Of a stretch of 43,856 bases of DNA, positions 28,238 to 37,042 are shown piece by piece (positions within the stretch are counted from its first letter, which is position 1; every line of letters begins with the position of its first letter). A program made the translations under genes and the position numbers. Where the stretch lies: contig JAJFHZ010000038.1 in assembly GCA_021775355.1 (NCBI GenBank), forward strand, positions 1-43,856. The letters run 5' to 3'. The notes beneath the pieces are model-generated. The model made no database searches. It was given only the letters and a program-made list of their open reading frames with translations, and was not told the DNA's origin. This DNA comes from Amylibacter sp. GTDB taxonomy: Bacteria > Pseudomonadota > Alphaproteobacteria > Rhodobacterales > Rhodobacteraceae.

Positions 28238-28827
28238 TCGGATAGCGTACCTTTGGTCGATGGAATAGCATCCGCTTTGCGCGGGTCGGTTTCCAGCGCC
28301 ACACGCAACGCGCGCGCCACGGATTTGAACGCCGCTTCAGCAATGTGGTGGCTGTTAAAGCCTTCCAAAGCCTCAACATGCAGGGTTAGCCCGCCTTGCA
28401 TGGCAAAAGCGGTGAAAAACTCGCGTACCAGTTCGGTGTCAAACGCACCAATCTTTGCGGTTGGCATATCGACCTTCCACACCAGATAGGGCCGCCCTGA
28501 AATATCCAAAGCACACCGCACCAACGCATCATCCATCGGCAACAGGCAAGAACCGTAACGGTTAATGCCCTTCTTGTCGCCAACGGCCGTAGTCAAGGCC
28601 TTGCCCAGCGCAATTCCCACATCTTCCACCGTGTGGTGGTCATCAATGTGCAGATCGCCCGATGCACGGATTTTCATGTCAATCAGCGCATGGCGCGATA
28701 GCTGATCCAGCATATGATCGAAAAATCCCACGCCAGTTTCATTGTCATAGATGCCAGTGCCATCGAGATTGATCTCGACACTTATCTTGGTTTCCGCCGT
28801 GTCACGGCTGATTTTCGCTTTACGCAT
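28234..28827 (-). CDS. hisB: Imidazoleglycerol-phosphate dehydratase
   Basis: A 197-residue monofunctional dehydratase (no phosphatase domain), step six of histidine synthesis. The duplicated manganese-binding motifs are [13 protein letters not shown] and [30 protein letters not shown] and [10 protein letters not shown] are also diagnostic. It is the first his gene of this run, with a 387-bp upstream gap that should contain the promoter and also carries two REP-like hairpins. It overlaps hisH by four bases. Confidence 0.97.
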   Translation of the reverse strand: MRKAKISRDTAETKISVEINLDGTGIYDNETGVGFFDHMLDQLSRHALIDMKIRASGDLHIDDHHTVEDVGIALGKALTTAVGDKKGINRYGSCLLPMDDALVRCALDISGRPYLVWKVDMPTAKIGAFDTELVREFFTAFAMQGGLTLHVEALEGFNSHHIAEAAFKSVARALRVALETDPRKADAIPSTKGTLSE

Positions 28828-28903
28828 AAGTCCACGCCATTGGTTGTTTCATCTGTCTTATAAGCAGGCTATTGAATCGTTTCCAGTCCTGATCCGAGCA
28901 GAA

Positions 28904-28934
28904 CGTAGGGTGTGTGCTTTGCACGCACCGTACG
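28904..28934. repeat. REP-like palindrome 1 upstream of hisB
   Basis: CGTA, one unpaired G, GGTGTGTGC, loop TTT, GCACGCACC, one unpaired G, TACG. This gives a 9-bp inner stem with one T/C wobble and a 4-bp outer stem. The GTAGGGTG...CACC form is a style of extragenic palindrome seen in many proteobacterial genomes. Confidence 0.6.
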
Positions 28935-29033
28935 CTTTTGGCAGCACCACATCTTATCTCCTGGTTAGGGCATTTCGGAAGTGTTTGTTTTTATTTAGAA
29001 ATACTGTGGCTAGACCTCAAAACGGTAAGCACA

Positions 29034-29051
29034 GGTGGGCTGTAGCCCACC
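29034..29051. repeat. REP-like palindrome 2 upstream of hisB
   Basis: GGTGGGCT and AGCCCACC form a perfect 8-bp stem with a two-base loop, 100 bases after the first palindrome and with the same GGTG/CACC ends. The two look like members of one extragenic repeat family. Confidence 0.6.
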
Positions 29052-29214
29052 CTGCGATTGCTAAACGTCTGCAATGCGGAAAAAACGGACGTTCATCTGG
29101 GGTGCCTCAGCAATCAATTTCTTCGTTTCACTACAAGTCATACCAGCGTAATTGCGGAAACTTACCCTTAACGGTGGTTTGATCCGCTGTCTGTCATCAG
29201 GCAGGCGCGGGCAA

Positions 29215-30177
29215 TTAGCTTGTTAGAAGCAGTGACGCATCCTTTGCTATCTGTGAAATGATGTCTTTGGCACTTTCGATAGTATCGATCATCCCTGCAG
29301 CTTCACCAAACCAAACGCCTGTGTTTTCACTATCGCCCTCTGTAAAGGCTTTTTGATATTTCAGACTCTCCTCGCCAAGATTCTGTTTCAGCAGGTCCTC
29401 ACGGCCATGCCAGCGGCGCGTGAAAGTATTTTGGCGAATGCGGGCGGTGAACCCTCTTGGCCACTGTATCTGGCGCGCGATATCCGGTGCTGTCGTACGG
29501 ATTGTTTCATCGCCGTTTGATTCGATAATTGCCTGATGGTGTTGCTTGTGAACCAGAGCCTCGCGAGATGCCCACAGGCGCGTGCCGACCAGGACCCCGT
29601 CTGCCCCCAAGACCCGCGCGGCGGCAAGCCCTCTGCCGTCGGCAATCCCACCCGCTGCCAACAGCAAAGTGTCCGAGGCCTGTTTTGCCAGCAGATCGGC
29701 GGCTTCGGGAACAAATGTATACGTGCCGCGCAAGGCACCATGACCTCCGGCTTCGCCTCCTTGGGCAACTACAATATCGGCGCCGACATCGATGGCATCC
29801 CAGACGTGATCCATATTCTGACACTGGCAGATAACGTGCGCGCCTGCGCTTTTGATCTCGTCGACAAAGGGGCGCGGGTCACCAAAAGACAGCATGACAG
29901 CGGCTGGCCGGTATTTCAGGACATCAGTCAGGACAGAGGGCGATTTCCGTAAGGACCAAGTGATAAATCCAACCCCAACGCGTTCATCACGGGCAGCCTC
30001 GAACTGGGCATCAAGCCAGCCAGGATCGCCATAGCCACCACCAATCAACCCAAGCCCGCCAGCCCGGCTAACAGCCGCAGCGAGATGACCGCCCCCGGCA
30101 AAGGCCATCGGGGCCGATACAATCGGATGGCGGATATTCAAGGTTTCGGTAAGACGGTTCGTCACTTTGGTCATCAT
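29215..30177 (-). CDS. Nitronate monooxygenase (2-nitropropane dioxygenase-like)
   Basis: An FMN-dependent TIM-barrel enzyme, about 320 residues from ATG 30177 (MMTKVTNRLTETLNIRHPIV), which has AAGGA five bases upstream; a frame extending to 30309 is not supported. Signature segments are PIVSAPMAFAGGGHLAAAV, GVGFITWSL, VVAQGGEAGGHGA with the active-site His, LLLAAGGIADGRGLAAARVLGA and GVLVGTRLWAS. It probably oxidises nitronates such as propionate-3-nitronate, though many relatives have unknown substrates. It is a single gene with no obvious operon partner. Confidence 0.9.
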   Translation of the reverse strand: MMTKVTNRLTETLNIRHPIVSAPMAFAGGGHLAAAVSRAGGLGLIGGGYGDPGWLDAQFEAARDERVGVGFITWSLRKSPSVLTDVLKYRPAAVMLSFGDPRPFVDEIKSAGAHVICQCQNMDHVWDAIDVGADIVVAQGGEAGGHGALRGTYTFVPEAADLLAKQASDTLLLAAGGIADGRGLAAARVLGADGVLVGTRLWASREALVHKQHHQAIIESNGDETIRTTAPDIARQIQWPRGFTARIRQNTFTRRWHGREDLLKQNLGEESLKYQKAFTEGDSENTGVWFGEAAGMIDTIESAKDIISQIAKDASLLLTS

Positions 30178-30342
30178 GGTATCCTTTTTAGTTCCCTCAT
30201 GCTTACGCACAAAGGATGTTCTTATCAAATAACTTTGCAGGAAGGCGGGTTCTTGCTGTGGGACTTTTAACTTGGATATCGCTGGATATGTTTTTGCGCG
30301 GAAGCACACGAAGCAGCATCGGTCAGTTTAGGCTCTAAGCAA

Positions 30343-30513
30343 TCATCCAGTCATTTTACCAGATAGCCACTTCCCAGTCATCTGACCTTGATACTTTAGA
30401 ACAGCAACATGCCTGCGTTTCATAAATTCGACGACACATGCTATTGAATGGGCCACACAAACTGCATCAATCTCGGTCGCCGTATAATCCTGCGCATTAG
30501 TGCCGAATAGCAT
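30343..30513 (-). CDS. Possible 56-residue ORF between ggt and the nitronate monooxygenase gene
   Basis: From ATG 30513 a 56-codon frame reads MLFGTNAQDYTATEIDAVCV, AHSIACVVEFMKRRHVAVLK and ends KWLSGKMTG. Residue usage is plausible for a small helical protein followed by a beta part, and the frame is on the same strand as both neighbours. Only a weak AGG abuts the ATG. I recognise no family. It may be a fragment of a lost gene. The rest of the 30178-30581 gap shows nothing else. Confidence 0.3.
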   Translation of the reverse strand: MLFGTNAQDYTATEIDAVCVAHSIACVVEFMKRRHVAVLKYQGQMTGKWLSGKMTG

Positions 30514-30581
30514 CCTGACTTAGAATACTTATCGCGGGGCATCCGTTTCCACTGCTGTACAAATCTGAAATTCGGTACGCC

Positions 30582-32321
30582 CTAATACCCCTCCACCGAA
30601 GAGCCCGTGCGCCGCAGATCCGTCGACCCCAACAATACGCCCGTTTCAGAGTCAATCATAATGGACTGCGTCGATCCCATAGTGCGTCTCACAACCACGT
30701 CATGCCCTTTGGCCCGCAGGATTGCTTTGGTATCCGCACTGATGCCTTCCTCTACACGCAGCTCATCGGGCAACCATTGGTGGTGGATGCGCGGGGCCAG
30801 TGTAGCCTCGGCGATATTCATTTTATGGTCGATCACGTTCATGATGATCTGTAAAGTTGTGGTGATAATCCGCGATCCGCCCGGGCTGCCGGTGACCAAA
30901 AATACTTTACCGTCTTTCATCACGATTGTCGGGCTCATCGATGATAGCGGTCGTTTGCCCGCCTCTACCGCATTGGCGTCGCCCCCGATTAACCCGTAGG
31001 CGTTGGCCACGCCTGATTTAGCCGAAAAATCATCCATTTCATTGTTCATCAGCACGCCCGTTCCCATGGCCACAATGCCCGACCCATAGGAAAAGTTGAT
31101 GGTATAGGTGTTGGACACTGCATTACCAAAGCGATCCACAACCGAATAATGTGTGGTTTCATTGCTTTCATAAGGTGTCAGCGTGCTGGCCTTCACCTGC
31201 ACAGCAGGGCGCGCTTTACCCATATCGATCTGCCAGCGAATATCACTGGCATAGTGTTTATCCGTCAGTTCATTTACCGGCACATCAACAAAATCCGCAT
31301 CCCCCAGATAGGTTGCCCGATCCGCATAGGCCTGTTTCATCGCTTCGGCCATCAGGTGGATGGTTTGCGCTGAATTATGGCCCAGATCAGCCATTGGATA
31401 ACCTTCCAGCGTATTAAGAATTTGCACAATGTGTGTCCCACCGGAACTGGGTGGTGGCATCGAGTGTATGTCAAAGCCACGATATGTACCGCTGACTGTG
31501 TCACGCAGCACAGGGTGATATGCGCCCATGTCTGCCACCGTAATCATACCTTCAGCTGATTGCACTGCCGCCGCAATCTTCTGCGCGACCTCACCTTTGT
31601 AAAACCCGTCCGCACCAAATTCAGAAATTAATTCAAGCGTATGGGCCAAGTCAGGCTGCTTGAATATCTCACCCGCTTCATAAAACCCGCCATCGGGTTT
31701 ATAAAACACGGCAGCCGTTTGCGGCCAACGTTTCAGGCGTTCCTCGGCCCGTTTCAGGTTGTTCGACAGGCTTGTCGTTACCACAATTCCGTCGCGTGCT
31801 AGTTTGATCGCGGGGGCAATCACTTGCGCCAATGACATCGAACCATATTGCTGTATCGCCATTTCCATGCCCGCCACAGTGCCGGGCACCCCGATGGCAA
31901 GCCCGTGAAAACGGGATCGGTTTTTAACGGGTTCACCGTTCGCATCCAGATACATATCCTTAAATGCAGCCTTTGGGGCCATTTCGCGATAATCTATTGC
32001 TTTCGTGCTGCCCGCTTTTGCATCATGCACAATCATAAAGCCGCCACCGCCAAGATTGCCGGCACGCGGTAAAGTCACCGCCAGCGCAAAGCCCACGGCA
32101 ACGCTTGCATCCACTGCATTGCCGCCTGCCTGCAAAATGTCCAACCCGACACGTGCTGCAACTTTTTCCTGCGCTGCCACCATGCCGTTTTCAGCAACAA
32201 CAGGGTGAACGCGGTCAAGCCCGCTATAAATTGCAGTGGATTGGGCGAATGTATTTGTGCCGGACACTGCCAATGCAATGGCCGAAAACAGGGATAGAAA
32301 TTTTCGTTTTGATAAGGTCAT
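30582..32321 (-). CDS. ggt: Gamma-glutamyltransferase
   Basis: A 579-residue exported Ntn-hydrolase that cleaves gamma-glutamyl bonds of glutathione and related compounds in the periplasm. A signal peptide (FLSLFSAIALAVSGTNTFAQ) spans about 8-27. The precursor self-cleaves before the nucleophile Thr390 in NETTHYSVVD, giving a large subunit (to 389) and a small one. PRAGNLGGGGFM, PPPSSGGTH, MDDFSAK and GKRPLSSMSPTIV match the E. coli type closely, including the lid-loop region. Together with the gamma-glutamyl-amine operon and YbdK, the window carries several gamma-glutamyl enzymes, but they are not linked as an operon. Confidence 0.96.
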   Translation of the reverse strand: MTLSKRKFLSLFSAIALAVSGTNTFAQSTAIYSGLDRVHPVVAENGMVAAQEKVAARVGLDILQAGGNAVDASVAVGFALAVTLPRAGNLGGGGFMIVHDAKAGSTKAIDYREMAPKAAFKDMYLDANGEPVKNRSRFHGLAIGVPGTVAGMEMAIQQYGSMSLAQVIAPAIKLARDGIVVTTSLSNNLKRAEERLKRWPQTAAVFYKPDGGFYEAGEIFKQPDLAHTLELISEFGADGFYKGEVAQKIAAAVQSAEGMITVADMGAYHPVLRDTVSGTYRGFDIHSMPPPSSGGTHIVQILNTLEGYPMADLGHNSAQTIHLMAEAMKQAYADRATYLGDADFVDVPVNELTDKHYASDIRWQIDMGKARPAVQVKASTLTPYESNETTHYSVVDRFGNAVSNTYTINFSYGSGIVAMGTGVLMNNEMDDFSAKSGVANAYGLIGGDANAVEAGKRPLSSMSPTIVMKDGKVFLVTGSPGGSRIITTTLQIIMNVIDHKMNIAEATLAPRIHHQWLPDELRVEEGISADTKAILRAKGHDVVVRRTMGSTQSIMIDSETGVLLGSTDLRRTGSSVEGY

Positions 32322-32362
32322 AAGAAAACTATAGCGCAGAAATCAATGCAGACCAGTGCAGA

Positions 32363-32803
32363 TCACCAGAACAAATCGAACAATCCTAAAATCACCATGT
32401 AACGCACAGTTTTCGAGATTGCGACCAAAAATAAAAAACGCCAAAATCGCATCCGCATCACACCTGCGGCAAAGGTCAGCGGATCGCCTATAATCGGAAC
32501 CCATGCAAGCAACAAAGACCACTGCCCCCAACGCGCGAACCAGTTTTGCGCTTTGGTCAGTTCAGATGCCGAAACAGGAAACCACTTGCGATCCTGAAAA
32601 TGCAGCGCAAACCTGCCCAGCCCATAATTCAGCACAGATCCCAGCGTATTACCTATACTTGCAACGATCAAAAGTGTCGAAATGGAGTGGGTTGATAAAG
32701 CCGCCATCCCGATCAAAGCAGCCTCTGACCCCCCCGGAAGCAGGGTCGCCGCCGAAAACGCCAGCATAAACAAACCAGCAAGCTGCCAAAGCGCATCACC
32801 CAT
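32363..32803 (-). CDS. yqaA: YqaA-family (DedA-related) membrane protein
   Basis: A 146-residue inner-membrane protein of the SNARE-associated/VTT superfamily, YqaA branch. Helices at about 5-30, 35-60, 90-115 and 118-140 surround the conserved PGGSEAALIGMA and GNTLGSVLNYGLGRF motifs and the WVPIIGDPLTFAAGVMRM loop. Relatives are implicated in lipid scrambling or membrane homeostasis. Its ATG follows the otnI stop directly with no gap, so it is the last gene of the four-carbon-acid operon, though a functional link is not evident. Confidence 0.88.
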   Translation of the reverse strand: MGDALWQLAGLFMLAFSAATLLPGGSEAALIGMAALSTHSISTLLIVASIGNTLGSVLNYGLGRFALHFQDRKWFPVSASELTKAQNWFARWGQWSLLLAWVPIIGDPLTFAAGVMRMRFWRFLFLVAISKTVRYMVILGLFDLFW

Positions 32804-33562
32804 CTATCTGAAACCATCCAGCCAACCCAACCCGGCACGGGTTGTGGTCGCAGGCCTGTATTCAGCCCCAATCGGTCGGCTGTAACCCAGCGCATCAAGC
32901 TTTCCAAATATCGGTTTGTAATCAAGATCACCTTGGTCAGGTTCGGCGCGCGCAGGCACGGATGCGATTTGGATATGGCCGATAATGGGGTGCATTGTGT
33001 CCAGTGTCTTTATCAAATCGCCTTCCATAATTTGCAAATGATAGCAATCAAACATCAGCTTTAAATTATCCGCCCCGACCGCATCAATAATCGATTTTGC
33101 TTGTGCCGAGCCTTGCAAGAAATAATCGGGCGCATCCCTGTCATTCAGTGGTTCGATCAGGATCGTTATGCCCAATGGGGCCGCTTTGGTGCAGGCGTAT
33201 CGCAGGTTTTCCATAAAACAGGCCTGTGCCGCATCGCCACTGGCAAATCCCGCCATAACGTGAATATTCGAAGCACCAATTCTTACCGCATAGTCAACCG
33301 CCTGATCTATCGCGGTACGCGCCTCAGCCTCTCGCCCGACAAGGGCCGACAGCCCGTTTTCGCCATTATTGCCCCGTACCGTATTCAGGCCCAACATGGC
33401 TAATCCGGTATCCTGAAGCGCCTGCTTTATCTTATTCACCGGCACCGCGTAAGGCCAATGGCATTCGACCGCATCAAATCCATCTTGATGTGCCGCGCGT
33501 ATTGCGTCAGGCAAATTGAATTCCGTATACAAAAACCCAAGGTTGGCCGAAAACCTTGTCAC
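32804..33562 (-). CDS. otnI: 2-oxo-tetronate isomerase (hydroxypyruvate isomerase family)
   Basis: A TIM-barrel isomerase, about 252 residues. Start GTG 33562 (VTRFSANLGFLYTEF) is chosen because homologues begin at this point and it follows the otnC stop by one base; an ATG 7 codons upstream overlaps otnC. Motifs: GFDAVECHWPY, LIEPLNDRDAPDYFLQ, LKLMFDCYHLQIMEGD, GHIQIASVPARAEPDQGDLDY and IGAEYRP, with the metal-binding Glu, Asp, His and Glu. In characterised pathways it isomerises 2-oxotetronate to 3-oxotetronate after the dehydrogenase step. Confidence 0.88.
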   Translation of the reverse strand: MTRFSANLGFLYTEFNLPDAIRAAHQDGFDAVECHWPYAVPVNKIKQALQDTGLAMLGLNTVRGNNGENGLSALVGREAEARTAIDQAVDYAVRIGASNIHVMAGFASGDAAQACFMENLRYACTKAAPLGITILIEPLNDRDAPDYFLQGSAQAKSIIDAVGADNLKLMFDCYHLQIMEGDLIKTLDTMHPIIGHIQIASVPARAEPDQGDLDYKPIFGKLDALGYSRPIGAEYRPATTTRAGLGWLDGFR

Positions 33563-33563
33563 C

Positions 33564-34214
33564 CTAATCCCAGTCCACATCAAACTTGGTAACCAGACCG
33601 TTAATCTGGGCTTGATCCAACAACCGCGGATTCAAACCGCGTGTCAAAAGTGCCAGCTTTGCAGTTTCCTCCAGCTCTTCAATTGCATAAACTGCAGCTT
33701 CCAGATCTTTGCCAGCCACCACAGGACCGTGGTTGGCCAAAACCACCGCACTGCGTTTGCCCGCAAGCCCGCGAATGGCATCCCCCATCGCAGGGTCGCC
33801 CGGCATGAAATATGGTAGTAATTTCACCTTACCCAGCTTCATCACACCGTAAGCCGTAATCGCAGGTAACATATTGTCAGGGTCTGTATCGGGCAGAACA
33901 GACAGGGCGACAGAATGGCATGAATGTAAGTGAACTACAGCCCCTGATTGCGCCCCGCGTGTATCATAAAACGCTGAATGCAAAGGTATTTCCTTTGTCG
34001 GATTATCGCCGGAAATTTGCACCATTCCTGTGTTCAACAACGTCAAACGCGCGGGATCAAGGCGGCCAAAACAGCTGCCAGTTGGCGTCACCAAAAGCTG
34101 CCCGTCCGACAACCGCGCCGAGATATTGCCAGACGCCCCGCCCGTCAGCCCACGATCATAAATCGAGCGGGCCATTTCACAGATTTGTTCACGCAATCGG
34201 GCTTCTTCTGACAT
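33564..34214 (-). CDS. otnC: 3-oxo-tetronate 4-phosphate decarboxylase (class II aldolase family)
   Basis: A 216-residue class II aldolase/adducin fold protein. GGASGNISARL holds the phosphate-binding loop; the zinc ligands include the His pair in HLHSCHS and His in LANHGPVV, with an acidic PLHSAFYD before them. It decarboxylates 3-oxo-tetronate 4-phosphate to DHAP in the four-carbon-acid pathway; the otnK-otnC-otnI linkage supports this over fuculose-phosphate aldolase. Its start overlaps the otnK stop by one base. Confidence 0.9.
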   Translation of the reverse strand: MSEEARLREQICEMARSIYDRGLTGGASGNISARLSDGQLLVTPTGSCFGRLDPARLTLLNTGMVQISGDNPTKEIPLHSAFYDTRGAQSGAVVHLHSCHSVALSVLPDTDPDNMLPAITAYGVMKLGKVKLLPYFMPGDPAMGDAIRGLAGKRSAVVLANHGPVVAGKDLEAAVYAIEELEETAKLALLTRGLNPRLLDQAQINGLVTKFDVDWD

Positions 34215-35479
34215 CAGGATTCCAAAACAGCTAAGGCATCGGTAAAAAAGGTTTCTTTCCCGAAGTTACCTGATTTCAAAGCCAAAGCAATATCTGCACC
34301 GTCTGAATGGCTAAACCCCCACGGAACGCCGGGTGCTATCTCTGGGCCTATAGTCATTTGCGTGACGCCAAGGGCTTTCGCCACAGCCCCAGATGTTTCG
34401 CCGCCCGCCACAACAAATCGACCTGCACCGTGCGCCTTTGCATCCAGTGCCAAAACGGCCAAAGCCTGTTCAACGATTTCACCGGCACGGGCCACACCCA
34501 ACTGATCTTGCGCGCGGCGTACTGCGTCGGGTTCCGCTGTGGCATAGATCATCGGGGCCGCCGTAACGGGAAGTGCTGCCAGCCATTTACGCACCTTTTG
34601 CACACCATCATTCGACAGATCCAACGGATCAAGTCGGTAACTTGGCGCTTTTGCACTATATTTGGCCACTTGCGCGCGGGTCATGGCAGAACAGCTACCA
34701 GACAGTACAATCGCACCGGTACCCACTTGTGGAACGGACATCTTTTGTTCCGTTTCATTCAATAAACCTTGTGCCATATACAAGGCGGGCAGCGGCATCG
34801 CCACCGCACTGCCCCCTGTCATCAAGGGCATATCACAACAAGCTTTTGCGATGGTTTTCAGATCATCGTCGGCCACCGCATCTACCACCACATGCACGAA
34901 ACCATCCTTGCGCAAATCCTTTAATCGTGCCTGCAACGCTTCTGCACCTTTGGCCACACACAGCCGGTTGGCCAGCCCTACCGGTGCAGTGGTTTGCGGG
35001 GCCAACAAACGCATCAGATTACTGTCGCGCATCGGTGTCAGCGGGTGATCCTTCATCGGGCTTTCCGCCAAGGGTTGTTCGCCAACAAACAAGTTTCCCA
35101 TGAATATACTACGGTCATTTTCCGGGAACGCGGGGCAATAAATTGTTTGCTTCGCCCCCAAATCTGCCATCAAAGCCTCGGCCACAGGGCCGATATTGCC
35201 CGTGGGCGTACTGTCAAAGGTCGAACAATACTTCCAGAAAAAACGATCTGCGCCTGCCTTTTTCAGCCATTCCAATGCAGCACGGCACTCTGCCACTGCT
35301 ATATCAACAGGGGCAGTACGGCATTTCAGGGCAATCACTTCAAACGCGGCCACGTCATCAGTTGGGCCATCCGGCACCCCCATGCGCAGATTAACCTTAA
35401 CCCCCGAACGCGCCAATAGCCCCGCCAAATCACAGGCCCCGGTGAAATCATCCGCAATACAGCCTAAAACCGTGGTCAT
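34214..35479 (-). CDS. otnK: 3-oxo-tetronate kinase (four-carbon acid sugar kinase)
   Basis: A 421-residue kinase of the two-domain four-carbon acid sugar kinase family. The N-terminal LGCIADDFTGACDLAGLLARSG is the canonical substrate-binding start; KYCSTFDSTPTGNIGPV and YCPAFPENDRSIFMGNLFVG follow. The C-terminal nucleotide-binding domain has GTGAIVLSGSCSAMTRAQV, FVVAGGETSGAVAKALG and the IAPGVPWG segment. It phosphorylates the 3-oxo-tetronate made by OtnI. It overlaps ltnD by four bases (ATGA) and otnC by one. Confidence 0.93.
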   Translation of the reverse strand: MTTVLGCIADDFTGACDLAGLLARSGVKVNLRMGVPDGPTDDVAAFEVIALKCRTAPVDIAVAECRAALEWLKKAGADRFFWKYCSTFDSTPTGNIGPVAEALMADLGAKQTIYCPAFPENDRSIFMGNLFVGEQPLAESPMKDHPLTPMRDSNLMRLLAPQTTAPVGLANRLCVAKGAEALQARLKDLRKDGFVHVVVDAVADDDLKTIAKACCDMPLMTGGSAVAMPLPALYMAQGLLNETEQKMSVPQVGTGAIVLSGSCSAMTRAQVAKYSAKAPSYRLDPLDLSNDGVQKVRKWLAALPVTAAPMIYATAEPDAVRRAQDQLGVARAGEIVEQALAVLALDAKAHGAGRFVVAGGETSGAVAKALGVTQMTIGPEIAPGVPWGFSHSDGADIALALKSGNFGKETFFTDALAVLES

Positions 35480-36381
35480 GATGTATTCCCCGGCAATACA
35501 AGCCCTGCATTGTCAGCATATATTTTCGCCACAGCCGCATCGTCTTCATCACCCAAACCGGCACTGACCGCCGCCTGAAACTGTTGCAAAGCCGCCGTTG
35601 TAAGCGGTGCCTTAAACTTTGCTTGCTCCGCAATACCCAAAACAATGCCCAAATCCTTGGGCCATATATTCACTGAAGAGCGCGGTGTGTAATCCGCGTC
35701 AACAATATGCGGGGCGCGGTTTTCAAACATCCACGAACTGCCAGCGCACTGACTGATCACTTCCAACGTTTTGGCAGGTTCCACACCTTGGGTCATTCCA
35801 AAAGTCACAGCTTCAGCCATTGCTGCAATGTGTACGCCGGCCAATAGCTGGTTTACTGCTTTCATGGCCGAGCCGGCCCCTGCAACATCACCCAGTTCAA
35901 ACACCGTTTGTGCCATCGCATCCAATGCCGGACGCACCTTGGAAAAGGCGGTTTCAGTGCCGGATGCCATGATAGACAACTGCCCCGATGCAGCCTTTAG
36001 CGCACCACCGGAAATCGGCGCATCCAGATAATGCAAACCGGCAGCATTCACAGCACACTCCATCTCTTTGGCAAAAGACGGGGCCACGGTTGCACAGGCA
36101 ATAATCCCTGTTCCCGCTGACAAATGCTGCGCAATTCCATTTGCACCGAATAAAACATCGCGTGTTTGACCCGCATTCAGCACCACAATCACAACAATAT
36201 CCAAATCGGGTAGAATATCGGCCTGCGCCCCCACAAGCCCGCCTTCAACCTGAAACGCAGTCACGGCGGCTTCGTTCAGATCAAAACCCGCCACATCATG
36301 CCCTGCACGCAACAAGGATTGCGCCATTCCGTAGCCCATCGAGCCAAGGCCAAAAACGCCGATCCGCCTGTTAATCCCCAT
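35476..36381 (-). CDS. ltnD: L-threonate dehydrogenase-like beta-hydroxyacid dehydrogenase
   Basis: About 301 residues from ATG 36381 (MGINRRIGVFGLGSMG), which has AGGGAA six bases upstream; an ATG five codons earlier has no ribosome site. NAD(P)-binding GLGSMGYGMAQSLLRAGHDVAGFD is at the N-terminus, followed by DAPISGGALKAASGQL and the catalytic Lys in GSAMKAVNQLLAG. Family members oxidise the 2-hydroxyl of C4 sugar acids. With OtnK, OtnC and OtnI this matches the known L-threonate (or erythronate) route to DHAP. The stereochemistry cannot be read from sequence. It is the first gene of the operon. Confidence 0.88.
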   Translation of the reverse strand: MGINRRIGVFGLGSMGYGMAQSLLRAGHDVAGFDLNEAAVTAFQVEGGLVGAQADILPDLDIVVIVVLNAGQTRDVLFGANGIAQHLSAGTGIIACATVAPSFAKEMECAVNAAGLHYLDAPISGGALKAASGQLSIMASGTETAFSKVRPALDAMAQTVFELGDVAGAGSAMKAVNQLLAGVHIAAMAEAVTFGMTQGVEPAKTLEVISQCAGSSWMFENRAPHIVDADYTPRSSVNIWPKDLGIVLGIAEQAKFKAPLTTAALQQFQAAVSAGLGDEDDAAVAKIYADNAGLVLPGNTS

Positions 36382-37042
36382 TATATTCCCTGCCATAAAC
36401 GTTCAACACAAACGCTAGTCTTGACCCGTTCTATTGGCAAGGTGTTCAATTCATATGTTCGGGAAAATTGGTGGGTGACCCTGAAACGGCCACCATTCTT
36501 GTAAGTACTTATTTTAGCTACACTTCATATGCGAAGGTTTAATAATTGTCTCACCTTTGTGTCTCACCTGTAATATCACTACACTAAATTGAGTAAATGA
36601 CGTTCTTCAACCACGCTAGTTGGTATTTTTTTGCTACTGATTGTCATCAACAAATAGAGATTACTTGCCATGTAATGGAGGAGGATTTTCTATTGACAGT
36701 AGGGGTATACTCAGTAATGGTTTTGTGAATTGAAACACGCTATAGTTGATTTGAAAATACATTATGTTACTTAAAATTGAATCTTCGGGCACTATACGAA
36801 GAGCTACTGTCAAATTTCGTGTTAGAGGTTTTCGGTCCATCTGGTCATCTGGTCCGTTTTTGTGATTTCTGCTCAAAAAATTAGCAGGGCTGAAGGCCCG
36901 GTACAAGGAACAAGATGATTTTCATATTCACAAATATGTGAGCAATCGGCCAATTTAAGAACAAAATTGCGCCTCATGCATTTGTTGAAATTACCGCAGG
37001 ACATTTCGTCAGGCACTACTGCCAACAAAACTGGATAACACG
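36382..37042. other. 660-bp A+T-rich gap before gtrB with repeats, no clear gene
   Basis: It contains the left 15-bp repeat (36469-36483), TTTGTGTCTCAC at 36556-36567 (also found at 40129-40140), and a small inverted repeat CATATT/AATATG around 36920-36935. An open frame on the minus strand (36661-36906) encodes no recognisable domain and has no ribosome site. The region looks like decayed DNA at an insertion border. Confidence 0.5.
36469..36483. repeat. Left 15-bp direct repeat bounding the gtr islet
   Basis: TGGTGGGTGACCCTG matches TGGTGGGCGACCCTG at 40194-40208 in 14 of 15 bases, same orientation. The two copies bracket the G+C-richer gtr cassette. The reverse complement ends in CCCACCA, as a tRNA 3' end would, but no tRNA is attached. 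Confidence 0.5.

Larger units (their letters stand above)
28828..29214. other. Non-coding gap upstream of hisB with two REP-like hairpins
   Basis: No convincing gene is seen in these 387 bases between hisB and the nitronate monooxygenase gene. The two hairpins listed separately (28904-28934 and 29034-29051) dominate the middle. The part nearest 28828 must contain the hisB promoter, but no clear -35/-10 pair is recognisable. Confidence 0.6.

Noticed and set aside
36469..36483. tRNA 3' end (reverse complement ends CCCACCA)
   Set aside because: No TTCRANY loop, anticodon arm or acceptor partner is found upstream on that strand; at most a remnant att site.
36661..36906. 81-codon minus-strand frame before gtrB
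   Set aside because: No ribosome site, no domain and composition like the surrounding non-coding DNA.
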